A DNA stretch of 8,101 nucleotides from Flavobacteriia bacterium (GTDB lineage: Bacteria; Bacteroidota; Bacteroidia; Flavobacteriales_D; Crocinitomicaceae). The position numbers and the translations under genes were made by a program. This document shows, piece by piece, positions 1 through 6,533 of the stretch (position 1 is the stretch's first letter; the number at the start of each line of letters is the position of its first letter). The DNA is taken from positions 1-8,101 of the forward strand of contig RFQF01000088.1 in the NCBI GenBank assembly GCA_009925805.1, written 5' to 3'. The notes beneath the pieces are model-generated. The model did not search any database. It saw nothing but the letters and a program-made list of their open reading frames with translations, and was not told where the DNA came from.

Positions 1-1200
1 GAGGAAATTACTTTTTTACCGGTATTTTGGATGGCTACGGAAGACCACGATTTAGCCGAAATACAGCAGGTGCATTTTTTTAATAAAACGGTGGTTTGGA
101 ATCCTGATGCGCAAGGACCCGTAGGCCGAATGGATACCAATGCCTTGGGGGAATGTTATGCACAGATCACTTCCCTTTTTAAGGAAGAAACCCGAAAGGA
201 ATTGGAGGAAATAGTTGAAATAAACCGTCCTACGTACGGACTACATTTTCATCGATTGCTCGCTAAGGTTTTTGGGAAATTTGGGCTTGTGCTCGTGGAT
301 GGCGATGACCCAAGCCTTAAAAAATCGCTGATACCGTGGATGGAGCAAGAAGTGGAAACCGGCTTCTTGCAGTATGAAGTAAGTAAAACGAATGTGCTAC
401 TAGAAAAAGCAGGGAGTAAACCCCAAGCGCTCGTGCGTCCCATCAATGTGTTTTATATGCGTCCTGGAAAGCGGGAGCGCATCATCCCCACAGAAAATGG
501 ATATCAGGCCGGGGACTTTACTTGGACGAAATCGGAACTTCTCAATAACCTTAGGGAAAAACCGGAAGATTTCTCTCCCAACGTGCTGTTTCGTCCTTTG
601 TATCAAGAAATCTTGTTACCTAATGTTTGCTATGTTGGTGGAAGCGGAGAAATGAATTATTGGGTGCAGTTAAAGTCGAGTTTTGAACGAGCGAACATCC
701 CTTTTCCCCTGCTTAAAACCCGTATCAGTGGATTTCTATTGAAAACCATAGAGGATAAAGAGGGGATTTCAGCGGCTTTTCAACCGCTTACAGAACAGGA
801 AAATCGGGTGCTTAGCCGTGATTCTTCCCGTGATGCCTTGTTTCAGGAACTTCAGGAGGAATTTTCAGCCTTGAAGGAAACGATGCTCCGAGGGATTTCC
901 TCCTTCGGAAGCGAAGCAGAAAAATGGGCTATTCCCCCAATTAAATCCATAGAAACAAACCTAGAGCACTACAAAACGCGCTGGCAAAAGCAGGAGAAAC
1001 AAAACCTTGAAAGTACAATTAGCCGTCTGCGCCGGGGCTTCGAGGAAAAGTATCCTGGGGGAATCCCGCAAGAACGGGTTACCAGTTTTCTGAATTACTG
1101 CGGCGACATGAGACCCCAAGTTCTGCTCGAAGAACTCCTCAAGGGAATCGATCCATTTTCCGACGAACTGCACCTTTTCTTCCAGCGTAGAAACGAATAA
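1..1200 (+). CDS. bshC: Bacillithiol biosynthesis cysteine-adding enzyme BshC (5' truncated by window edge)
   Basis: BshC adds cysteine to glucosaminyl-malate, the last step of bacillithiol synthesis, in the cytoplasm. The frame is open from base 1, and the codons before the ATG at 31 read EEITFLPVFW and join directly to MATEDHD. This gives the family motif PVFWMATEDHD at fragment residues 7-17, so the ATG at 31 is internal and not the start. Other family blocks are GPVGRM, the GLVLVDGDDP segment, SPNVLFRPLYQ (192-202), and YVGGSGEMNYW (211-221) followed by LKSSFERANIPFPLLKTR. A Glu/Lys-rich, probably coiled-coil region follows at about 275-360, as expected for the BshC C-terminal part. The fragment has 399 residues. 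The family is usually about 530, so roughly 130 N-terminal residues lie outside the window. The frame shows no break, and the gene is convergent with the next one. Family assignment is from remembered motifs, not a search. Confidence 0.95.
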   Translation, partial: EEITFLPVFWMATEDHDLAEIQQVHFFNKTVVWNPDAQGPVGRMDTNALGECYAQITSLFKEETRKELEEIVEINRPTYGLHFHRLLAKVFGKFGLVLVDGDDPSLKKSLIPWMEQEVETGFLQYEVSKTNVLLEKAGSKPQALVRPINVFYMRPGKRERIIPTENGYQAGDFTWTKSELLNNLREKPEDFSPNVLFRPLYQEILLPNVCYVGGSGEMNYWVQLKSSFERANIPFPLLKTRISGFLLKTIEDKEGISAAFQPLTEQENRVLSRDSSRDALFQELQEEFSALKETMLRGISSFGSEAEKWAIPPIKSIETNLEHYKTRWQKQEKQNLESTISRLRRGFEEKYPGGIPQERVTSFLNYCGDMRPQVLLEELLKGIDPFSDELHLFFQRRNE

Positions 1201-1234
1201 TTTCGATAACGATTTCCCGAAAATTATTTTTTTT
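1196..1234 (+). terminator. Possible intrinsic terminator of bshC
   Basis: AATAATTTCG (1196-1205) can pair with CGAAAATTATT (1218-1228): 10 base pairs with one bulged A and a 12-nt loop, followed by T residues up to 1234. It starts in the bshC stop codon and reaches into the end of the convergent gene. The stem is A/T-rich and the loop long, so it is weak. On the minus strand no T-run follows the stem, so it would serve only bshC. Confidence 0.4.
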
Positions 1235-2072
1235 CTGGGTTCTTTTTAGTGGTTTTTGTCTTTTTTAGCAGGGAAAATTGCGCGCCAAAGTTGACGTTGA
1301 ATTGATGGTATAAAATGGCTTGAGAAGCTCGATCCGACCGGTTCATGGTAGTGCGAATATCGGGCAGGTGAATGAAACCAATCTTGGTTTCTCCTTGGAT
1401 AAAAAAGTGTTTAAAAAAAAACAATTGAAGCGCCAATACCCCATCTACACCATAACCGGCTAAATGAAATTCATCGTACCTCGGATTTGCGAGCAACGTG
1501 GTGTTCGTCCGTGGAACCATGACCCCTACGCCCCCACCTAAATGCAATATGGGTTCAAAAAACCTTGAATGGTAAAGAACGGTGGCTTTTCGAATTTCTG
1601 AATTAATATAATTAAGACCATCGGTATGCTCAAATTTCAGAAAATCCTGAGTTATCACAAAGGGTTGATTAACATACACGCCATCATACGAAGTTCCGGT
1701 ATTGTAGATATATCCATTGAGGGTGCTGGGCTGGTCGTGAAGCATGACGTATTTCATGTGGTCAACACCTAATGAAAGTTGAATCCCATGGTTAAAATAA
1801 TAGCCGAAACGGGCGTTATATTGAGGAATGGTTAGGGTATTCGGGTTGAAGTAAAGTGAGGCATTGAAAGGCGACTGACGGTCTAGGGCTACGACGTCGT
1901 ACAATTGAAAATCGTAGGTGTTTCCTGTAAAATGAATCGTAGAGGGCGCATAATACGCACGATTCCAACCCCAATAAAAGTAAAAATTACCACGCTCCGT
2001 AGAATGGGAAACTGCATTTTGAGCCCGAATGGACGTAATCGACACCATGAATATAAAGGCAAACCAGCGCAT
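1224..2072 (-). CDS. Secreted probable outer-membrane beta-barrel protein
   Basis: This encodes 282 residues from the ATG at 2072 (minus strand). A start at 2117 would add 15 residues (MHLLHFYLNFEKTKK) ahead of the signal peptide. The start at 2072 puts a short positive end and hydrophobic core (MRWFAFIFMVSITSIRAQ) at the N terminus and is preferred. Cleavage is likely near residues 17-18. The mature part is rich in aromatic and alternating hydrophobic/polar stretches with glycines (FYFYWGWNRAYY at 30-41, ARFGYYFNHGIQLSLGVD at 87-104, PILHLGGGVGVMVPR at 174-188, FNVNFGAQFSLL at 258-269). This pattern fits a small outer-membrane barrel of the kind common in Bacteroidota. After the last strand comes a lysine-rich tail, KKTKTTKKNPEKK (270-282). 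Specific function is unknown. It is convergent with bshC and divergent from the CAP gene. It could instead be a periplasmic beta-rich protein, but the barrel is more likely. Confidence 0.75.
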   Translation of the reverse strand: MRWFAFIFMVSITSIRAQNAVSHSTERGNFYFYWGWNRAYYAPSTIHFTGNTYDFQLYDVVALDRQSPFNASLYFNPNTLTIPQYNARFGYYFNHGIQLSLGVDHMKYVMLHDQPSTLNGYIYNTGTSYDGVYVNQPFVITQDFLKFEHTDGLNYINSEIRKATVLYHSRFFEPILHLGGGVGVMVPRTNTTLLANPRYDEFHLAGYGVDGVLALQLFFFKHFFIQGETKIGFIHLPDIRTTMNRSDRASQAILYHQFNVNFGAQFSLLKKTKTTKKNPEKK

Positions 2073-2155
2073 TTTTTTTGTTTTTTCAAAGTTCAAATAA
2101 AAATGTAACAAATGCATTTTATTTTACTTAAAAGAAGGCAAATTTGATTAATTTT

Positions 2156-2662
2156 ATGAATATGCTACGGTTGAGTATTTTCGTGCTACTTTGTTGCGGT
2201 GGGCTATTTATGAGTTTCGGGCAAGAATTACTGGTTATCGATACTTCGGCCCGCGCCTCCATCCTTCAAGAACACAACAAAGAACGGCAATTGCTCAACA
2301 TTCCTGACCTTGTTTGGAGCAATGAATTGGCAGAATATGCATCGGATTGGGCGCTGCAGCTGGCGGAAGCGGACGCCGGGATCCACCATCGTGATCCCGA
2401 TCAATACGGCGAAAACATCTCTTGGTTTTCTTCGGCTCCTGATACCTATTCCGAAGGCGTTACCCTATGGAACGATGAAAAAAAGTACTTTAAGTATAAA
2501 GCCATCGGGAACGACTGGGCAAAAACCGGGCATTACACCCAGGTAATTTGGAAAAACACGCAACGCGTGGGCTGTGGTTGCGCCCTTGGCGCTTCAGGAA
2601 CCTTTTTCTTTGTATGTAATTATGATCCTCCGGGAAATTATGTAGGACAAAAACCGTATTAA
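2156..2662 (+). CDS. CAP/SCP-family (PR-1-like) secreted protein
   Basis: This encodes 168 residues from the ATG at 2156. A TTG at 2144 and an ATG at 2162 are also in frame. The ATG at 2156 gives a normal signal peptide (about 1-23, ending SFGQ), although 2162 is nearly as good. The CAP domain spans about 33-168 and shows the family features: N-terminal helix SILQEHNKERQLL, His77/His78, Glu86 in GENISW, the CAP2-like block GHYTQVIW with His126, and the C-terminal block CNYDPPGNYVGQKPY (154-168). The His and Glu residues that form the CAP cavity are therefore present. Cysteines at 140, 142 and 154 could form a disulfide. CAP proteins are extracytoplasmic and bind sterols, lipids, metals or peptides; bacterial members rarely have a known role, so the ligand is open here. 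The stop codon TAA touches the ATG of the next gene, which suggests a shared transcript with the lipoprotein and SPFH genes. Confidence 0.9.
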   Translation: MNMLRLSIFVLLCCGGLFMSFGQELLVIDTSARASILQEHNKERQLLNIPDLVWSNELAEYASDWALQLAEADAGIHHRDPDQYGENISWFSSAPDTYSEGVTLWNDEKKYFKYKAIGNDWAKTGHYTQVIWKNTQRVGCGCALGASGTFFFVCNYDPPGNYVGQKPY

Positions 2663-2773
2663 ATGAAAATTCTAATTATCTTCGTTTTAATTGCTGCATT
2701 GTTGGCGAGTTGTAGATCCTCCAAAGGTTGTAATTGTGCCAAATCGAATCATGTAACCCTTAATACCCTATAG
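2663..2773 (+). CDS. Small cysteine-containing lipoprotein, 36 residues
   Basis: The short frame starts with ATG directly after the TAA of the CAP gene and stops with TAG 2 nt before the SPFH start. The protein begins MKILIIFVLIAALLASC, a compact type II signal peptide with lipobox Leu14-Ala15-Ser16-Cys17. The mature lipopeptide would be only 20 residues and has two more cysteines in a Cys-Asn-Cys pair (23, 25). There is no acidic run after Cys17 of the kind used as a surface-export signal in Bacteroidota. The clear lipobox and the fit between two real genes, with 0 and 2 nt gaps, argue that it is a real gene and not chance. Function is unknown. A role with the SPFH protein or the CAP protein at the membrane is inference from position only. 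The main alternative is a translated spacer that couples CAP to SPFH translation. Confidence 0.75.
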   Translation: MKILIIFVLIAALLASCRSSKGCNCAKSNHVTLNTL

Positions 2774-2775
2774 TT

Positions 2776-3693
2776 ATGCCTATTTTTTATGTAATTGGAT
2801 TTTTTGTAGTCGTAATCCTCAGCGGTCTATTCACCGTGAATCAAGGTACCGTGGCCGTGGTTACCCTTTTCGGAAAATACCGTCGTACAGCAACCCCTGG
2901 ACTTCGGCTTAAAATCCCTTTTTTCGAAAAAATTTATAAGAAAATTTCCTCTCAAAACCAGAGTATTGAAATGGAATTTCAAGCCGTAACCATTGATCAA
3001 GCCAACGTATACTTCAAAAGCATGTTGTTGTACTCCGTGATGGACGAACAAGAAGAAACCATTAAAAAAGTGGCCTTCAAATTCATCAGCAACAAAGATT
3101 TAATGCAAGCCTTAATCCGTACCATCGAAGGTTCCATCCGTTCGTATGTAGCCAGCCAAAAGCAAGCTGAAATTTTAGGGTTACGCCATGAATTAGTAGA
3201 AAGCGTGAAAGGGCAAATCGACCATACATTGGAAACTTGGGGATATCACCTCATCGATTTACAAATCAACGATATTACCTTCGATAAAGCCATCATGGAA
3301 AGCATGAGCAAGGTGGTAGCATCCAATAACCTTAAAGCCGCAGCGGAGAACGAAGGTCAAGCATTATTAATCACCAAAACCAAGGCGGCTGAAGCCGAAG
3401 GAAATGCCATTAAAATTGCCGCCATGGCTGAGAAAGAGGCTGCCATGCTTCGCGGACAAGGGGTGGCGTTGTTCCGTCAGGAAGTGGCAAAAGGTATGAC
3501 TGAAGCGGCCGAACAAATGCAACAAGCCAATTTAGATACCAACGTGATTTTGTTTTCTATGTGGACCGAAGCCATTAAGAACTTTGCGGAATATGGAAAA
3601 GGAAATACCATATTCATTGATGGTTCTCCGCAAGGAATGGAAAACACCATGCGCCAGATTCAAGCCATGATGATGGACAAAAACAAAAATTAA
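2776..3693 (+). CDS. SPFH/Band 7 domain membrane protein (stomatin/prohibitin superfamily)
   Basis: This encodes 305 residues. One N-terminal membrane segment (about 4-20) is followed by VNQGTVAVVTLFGKYRRTATPGLRLKIP-type sequence (21-48), the classic opening of an SPFH domain, which runs to about residue 185 (QINDITFDKAIMESM at 162-176). An Ala/Glu/Lys-rich coiled coil at about 186-226 (AAAENEGQALL, KAAEAEGNAIKIAAMAEKEA) is the family's oligomerisation helix. A C-terminal part with VILFSMW follows, with a Met/Gln-rich end. Such proteins form large ring-like cages on membranes that organise lipid domains or control membrane proteases such as FtsH. No NfeD-like partner or protease gene lies beside it here. 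It is the third gene of the CAP-lipoprotein-SPFH run and is followed by a strong terminator. The subfamily (QmcA-, HflK/C- or other-like) cannot be settled by eye. Confidence 0.9.
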   Translation: MPIFYVIGFFVVVILSGLFTVNQGTVAVVTLFGKYRRTATPGLRLKIPFFEKIYKKISSQNQSIEMEFQAVTIDQANVYFKSMLLYSVMDEQEETIKKVAFKFISNKDLMQALIRTIEGSIRSYVASQKQAEILGLRHELVESVKGQIDHTLETWGYHLIDLQINDITFDKAIMESMSKVVASNNLKAAAENEGQALLITKTKAAEAEGNAIKIAAMAEKEAAMLRGQGVALFRQEVAKGMTEAAEQMQQANLDTNVILFSMWTEAIKNFAEYGKGNTIFIDGSPQGMENTMRQIQAMMMDKNKN

Positions 3694-3714
3694 CCGAAAT
3701 CTTCGCAACATATG

Positions 3715-3737
3715 AACCCGGGAAACCGGGTTTTTTT
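3715..3737 (+). terminator. Intrinsic terminator after the SPFH gene
   Basis: AACCCGG (3715-3721) and CCGGGTT (3726-3732) form a perfect 7-bp stem closed by a GAAA tetraloop (3722-3725), followed by TTTTT (3733-3737). It begins 21 nt after the SPFH stop codon. It ends the CAP-lipoprotein-SPFH transcript and insulates it from the efflux operon. Confidence 0.85.
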
Positions 3738-3754
3738 GTGGATTTTTTTAGGTT

Positions 3755-3783
3755 TTAAACAATTGTTTAATTGTGTTGTTTAA
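3755..3783. promoter_or_regulatory. Probable TetR operator: 16-bp palindrome plus a third half-site
   Basis: TTAAACAATTGTTTAA (3755-3770) is a perfect palindrome of two 8-bp halves. The right half, TTGTTTAA, recurs exactly at 3776-3783, 13 bp downstream (start to start) in the same orientation. The cluster sits 21-49 bp before the start of a TetR-family gene and overlaps the predicted -7 box. This is the usual arrangement for a self-repressing TetR regulator that controls an efflux operon. That this TetR binds here is inference. Confidence 0.6.
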
Positions 3784-3788
3784 CTTTG
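3763..3788 (+). promoter_or_regulatory. Bacteroidota-type promoter of the efflux operon
   Basis: TAACTTTG (3781-3788) matches the Bacteroidota -7 consensus TAnnTTTG exactly. A -33-like TTG lies at 3763-3765 with a 15-nt spacer, slightly shorter than usual. Transcription would begin about 3795, giving a leader of roughly 10 nt before the ATG at 3804. The -33 element lies in the palindrome and the -7 box overlaps the third half-site, so bound repressor would block polymerase. Confidence 0.55.
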
Positions 3789-3803
3789 TGAAGCGTTTTA
3801 GCG

Positions 3804-4427
3804 ATGATCAAAGGAACCGAACAAAAAATCAAGGATGCCGCCTTAACGGTGTTTATCCAAAAGGGATTTGCGAATTGCACCTCCCGTGAAATTGCTCGTG
3901 AAGCAGGGATGAACGTTGCCTTGGTAAACTATTACTTTAGGTCTAAAAGCAAACTTTTCGCCATTATTTTTGAATCCGTCATGCAGGATTTCTTGAAATC
4001 CATGGTTCAAGTTTTTCAATCAAACCTCCCTTTTCGAGAGAAAATACGCCTCCTGATTGAACGAGAATTTGAGTTCTTATCTCAAAATCCTGAAATTCCG
4101 AACTTTGTGCTTAACGAGCTTTCCCGAAACCCAAAATCCATTGAAAACTTATTGCCTGTGCTACACATGGTGACCGAATCCGGCGTGTTCGATGAGGCGA
4201 AAAAGCTTCAGTCCCAAGGAGACATGCGGCCTATGGACCTTGTACAAGTTACCTTACTTATTATGTCCAATTGTCAATATCCTTTCATGGCAGCGCCCTT
4301 GATGAAAGTGATCCACGGCATCGATGAAACGGATTACAAAAACCACTTAACTGTGCACAAAACCCATGCAGTGACGATGGTGCTCGGCTATTTATTTCCT
4401 AACGATCATTCCTCAAACCATGCGTAA
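3804..4427 (+). CDS. TetR/AcrR-family transcriptional regulator of the efflux operon
   Basis: This encodes 207 residues. The N-terminal TetR helix-turn-helix domain spans about 5-55: KIKDAALTVFIQKGF, then TSREIAREAGMNVALVNYYFRSKSKLF, in which NVALVNYYF (37-45) holds the recognition helix and the conserved 'YYHF-like' end. The C-terminal part (about 60-200) is the variable ligand-binding and dimerisation domain; it does not identify the inducer. Family members usually repress their own operon and release DNA on binding a drug or other small molecule. This one is the first gene of an RND pump operon and has a palindrome at its promoter, so it most likely represses the whole unit. Its last codons overlap the TolC gene by 8 nt (ATGCGTAA). 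No Shine-Dalgarno sequence precedes the ATG. Confidence 0.92.
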   Translation: MIKGTEQKIKDAALTVFIQKGFANCTSREIAREAGMNVALVNYYFRSKSKLFAIIFESVMQDFLKSMVQVFQSNLPFREKIRLLIEREFEFLSQNPEIPNFVLNELSRNPKSIENLLPVLHMVTESGVFDEAKKLQSQGDMRPMDLVQVTLLIMSNCQYPFMAAPLMKVIHGIDETDYKNHLTVHKTHAVTMVLGYLFPNDHSSNHA

Positions 4428-5469
4428 ATTCTTCATTTTTTTCGTTCTTGGATTTTCCAGCATTCATGCGCAATCCTATTCGCTGAGCGATTTGCTGAAT
4501 ATGGCTGATACGGCCAATCCCACACTAAAAAATGCGCGCATCGACATAGTCTCCAACGTAAATCAACGGAATGTTTATTTATCGGGAAGGCTTCCCAAAA
4601 TTTCTGCAGTAGGCGATTACCGTTACAACGCCATTATTCCGGCGCAAATAGTACCGGCAGACTTTTTCGGTGGTCAAAACATGCAGGAACTTATCCATAA
4701 TATGGAACACTTGCTCGAACAAGGATTGATTGTTCCTACCGAAGTAGATAAACTAAAAATCAATAAAAATAACCTTTCCAATGCCCTGCTAAAATTAGAA
4801 AACACGCGGCTACAGCTTATCGATCTGCTTAAAATCCTTGTCGGATTTCCCCAAGACAAACTACTTGAAATTGCGCAAGACGATCTGGTTCAAACACCAA
4901 AAATCTTGGAAAATTCCACGGCAACGCGCCCGGAACTTGCGCTCATTGAATTGCAAAAACAAATGAATGTCGAAGAACGAAAAGGGTACTATATGGCCTA
5001 TCTTCCTACCCTATCCTTTTATGCTGCAGCCAATTACAATTATAACTTAAAGCCGGAAAACAATTTCCGCACTGGAATTCCCTCCGCCTTCTTAGGTTTG
5101 CATTTAGATTGGACCTTGTTCGATGGACTCGAAAAACGGAATAAACTTAAAGTTAATGCATATAACCGAGAAAAAATTGCCAATCAAGAAATGCTGGCAA
5201 AGCAGCAATTGACCTTGGCTACGGACAATGCACGACGTGAAGTTACGCTGCAAACCGCCAACCTATCCTTAAATCAAGAGCAACTTACCCTCGCCGAACG
5301 CATCAATGAGGCATCAAAAGCCCAATTCAATGCAGGCACCATAAGTACTAACGAACTCTTGCAATCCGACAACGGCCTTCAACTAGCACAAGCCAACTTG
5401 GTAAGTGCCTATTTATCCTTACGTCAAGCAGAACTCGCCTATTTAAAATCCATTAGTCAATTAAAATAA
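4420..5469 (+). CDS. TolC-like outer-membrane efflux protein with an apparent internal deletion
   Basis: This encodes 349 residues; TolC-family proteins in RND operons of Bacteroidota are usually about 430-450. The signal peptide is MRKFFIFFVLGFSSIHAQ (1-18). The family fold is two similar halves. The second half is complete: strand at about 196-210, strand FLGLHLDWTLFDG (224-236), long helix, then AQFNAGTISTNELLQ (301-315) and a final helix. In the first half, RLPKISAVGDYRYNAIIPAQIVPADFFGGQN (57-87) runs straight into MQELIHNMEHLLEQGLIVPTEVDKL (88-112). Against the second half, the second beta-strand and most of its following helix are missing, about 65-85 residues, with the frame kept. The protein should form the outer-membrane exit duct of the tripartite pump with the next two gene products; whether this short form can do so is doubtful. 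It overlaps the TetR gene by 8 nt and precedes the adaptor gene by 10 nt. Confidence 0.88.
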   Translation: MRKFFIFFVLGFSSIHAQSYSLSDLLNMADTANPTLKNARIDIVSNVNQRNVYLSGRLPKISAVGDYRYNAIIPAQIVPADFFGGQNMQELIHNMEHLLEQGLIVPTEVDKLKINKNNLSNALLKLENTRLQLIDLLKILVGFPQDKLLEIAQDDLVQTPKILENSTATRPELALIELQKQMNVEERKGYYMAYLPTLSFYAAANYNYNLKPENNFRTGIPSAFLGLHLDWTLFDGLEKRNKLKVNAYNREKIANQEMLAKQQLTLATDNARREVTLQTANLSLNQEQLTLAERINEASKAQFNAGTISTNELLQSDNGLQLAQANLVSAYLSLRQAELAYLKSISQLK

Positions 5470-5479
5470 TCCCATCAAC

Positions 5480-6532
5480 ATGAAAAAAAGCCTCCTCGCT
5501 GGAATCGCCATCGGCCTTGTATTAATCGGGTTGGTCGTAATGCGTCTAAGTGCCAATAAAAAAGCAGTAGAAGAAAAAATTTACATCCCCGACGTCGACG
5601 CTCCCGTTTTGGTGGAAGTGGAAAAACCGACTTGGTTTACCTTTCAGGATAAATTCTCCTACCTGGGTACTTTTGATCCCTTCCGACAAAACCTCATCGG
5701 TTCCGAAGCGAATGGTAAGGTAATTTCTATCGCTGTGGAAGAGGGCGATAAAGTTGGGCAAGGAAGTATTATTGCGCAATTGGACAACGAACTCCTTCAA
5801 CTCCAAATCGATGCATTGCAAGTGAACATGGAAGGACAACAAAAAGACGATGATCGCTACACCACACTTTCAAATCAAAACGCTGCACCCGCTGTACAGG
5901 CCGAAAAAGCAAAATTGGGAATCAAAGCGGCACAAATTCAATTAAAACAACTTCAAAAGCAAGTCAATGCCACGACCATCAAAGCTCCGTTTTCCGGGGT
6001 TATTACCAAAAAAATGATCGACCTTGGTTCCGTAATCGGAGCAGGTTCGCCGGTCGTTGAAATCACCGATATTTCCAAACTAAAACTGACGGTAAGTATT
6101 CCCGAAAGAGACATTCAAAAATTCAAACTCAACCAGTCCATTCAAATCTCCAGCGACCAACTCAGCGGGACAGTGACGGGAAAAATCACCAACATGGCGG
6201 TTCAAGCAGATAAATCCCACAACTTCAAAGTACAAATCACGGTAAATAACCCTGAAATGCAACTTCGCGCAGGCATGTATGGATCAGCGACGTTGCATAG
6301 CGATCAAAAAGTTACCAGCCTTTCCGTTCCACGTCGCGCTCTTGTGGGTTCCTTAAAAAATCCTCAAGTCTACGTCATTCGTGACGGAAAAGCCAAACTA
6401 GTTTCCTTTACTACCGGGTTATCCGAAGGGGAAGTGCTCGAAGTGCGCAGTGGCCTTTCAGCTAACGACCAAGTGGTTGTGCGCGGTCAAATCAATTTAA
6501 AAGATAACAAAAACGTTAAAATAGCTCAATAA
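5480..6532 (+). CDS. RND efflux periplasmic adaptor (HlyD/AcrA-type membrane fusion protein)
   Basis: This encodes 350 residues. An N-terminal membrane anchor (about 5-24, LLAGIAIGLVLIGLVVM) is followed by a periplasmic body. The lipoyl/barrel-sandwich domain is split by a helical hairpin. Its first half is NLIGSEANGKVISIAVEEGDKVGQGSIIAQLD (71-102) and its second half is TTIKAPFSGVITKKMIDLGSVIGAGSPVVEI (165-195). The hairpin between them, of about 60 residues, has a Gln/Lys/Ala-rich coiled-coil pattern. A beta-barrel domain follows (LTVSIPERDIQKF, then AGMYGSATL at 266-274) and a membrane-proximal domain with VPRRALVG and VVRGQINLKDNKNVKI at the end. The adaptor links the inner-membrane pump to the TolC-like duct. 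There is no lipobox cysteine, so it is held by its membrane helix. The pump gene starts 1 nt after its stop. The substrate cannot be read from the sequence. Confidence 0.93.
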   Translation: MKKSLLAGIAIGLVLIGLVVMRLSANKKAVEEKIYIPDVDAPVLVEVEKPTWFTFQDKFSYLGTFDPFRQNLIGSEANGKVISIAVEEGDKVGQGSIIAQLDNELLQLQIDALQVNMEGQQKDDDRYTTLSNQNAAPAVQAEKAKLGIKAAQIQLKQLQKQVNATTIKAPFSGVITKKMIDLGSVIGAGSPVVEITDISKLKLTVSIPERDIQKFKLNQSIQISSDQLSGTVTGKITNMAVQADKSHNFKVQITVNNPEMQLRAGMYGSATLHSDQKVTSLSVPRRALVGSLKNPQVYVIRDGKAKLVSFTTGLSEGEVLEVRSGLSANDQVVVRGQINLKDNKNVKIAQ

Positions 6533-6533
6533 G

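Noticed and set aside
31..33. ATG at 31 as the start of bshC
   Set aside because: It is the Met within the conserved motif PVFWMATEDHD and the frame is open upstream to base 1, so the gene begins outside the window.
2073..2155. Divergent promoters between the outer-membrane protein and the CAP gene
   Set aside because: The only near matches to TAnnTTTG each have a mismatch (CAAATTTG at 2139-2146 plus strand, too close to the start codon; GAACTTTG read from 2094 to 2087 minus strand, with a 14-nt spacer to a TTTG). Promoters must exist here or nearby, but no specific site is supported.
2144..2155. TTG start for the CAP protein giving four extra residues (MINF)
   Set aside because: The ATG at 2156 gives a normal signal peptide and ATG starts are preferred; nothing favours the TTG.
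2190..2200. CAP protein as a lipoprotein because of the Cys-Cys in its signal peptide
   Set aside because: The residues before the cysteines (VLLCC) lack the small residue at -1 required by a lipobox; a type I signal peptide ending near SFGQ fits better.
5546..5842. Open frame of 98 codons on the minus strand inside the adaptor gene
   Set aside because: Antisense shadow of a well-supported HlyD-type gene, with no signal of its own. Other antisense frames in bshC, the pump and the SPFH gene were dropped for the same reason.
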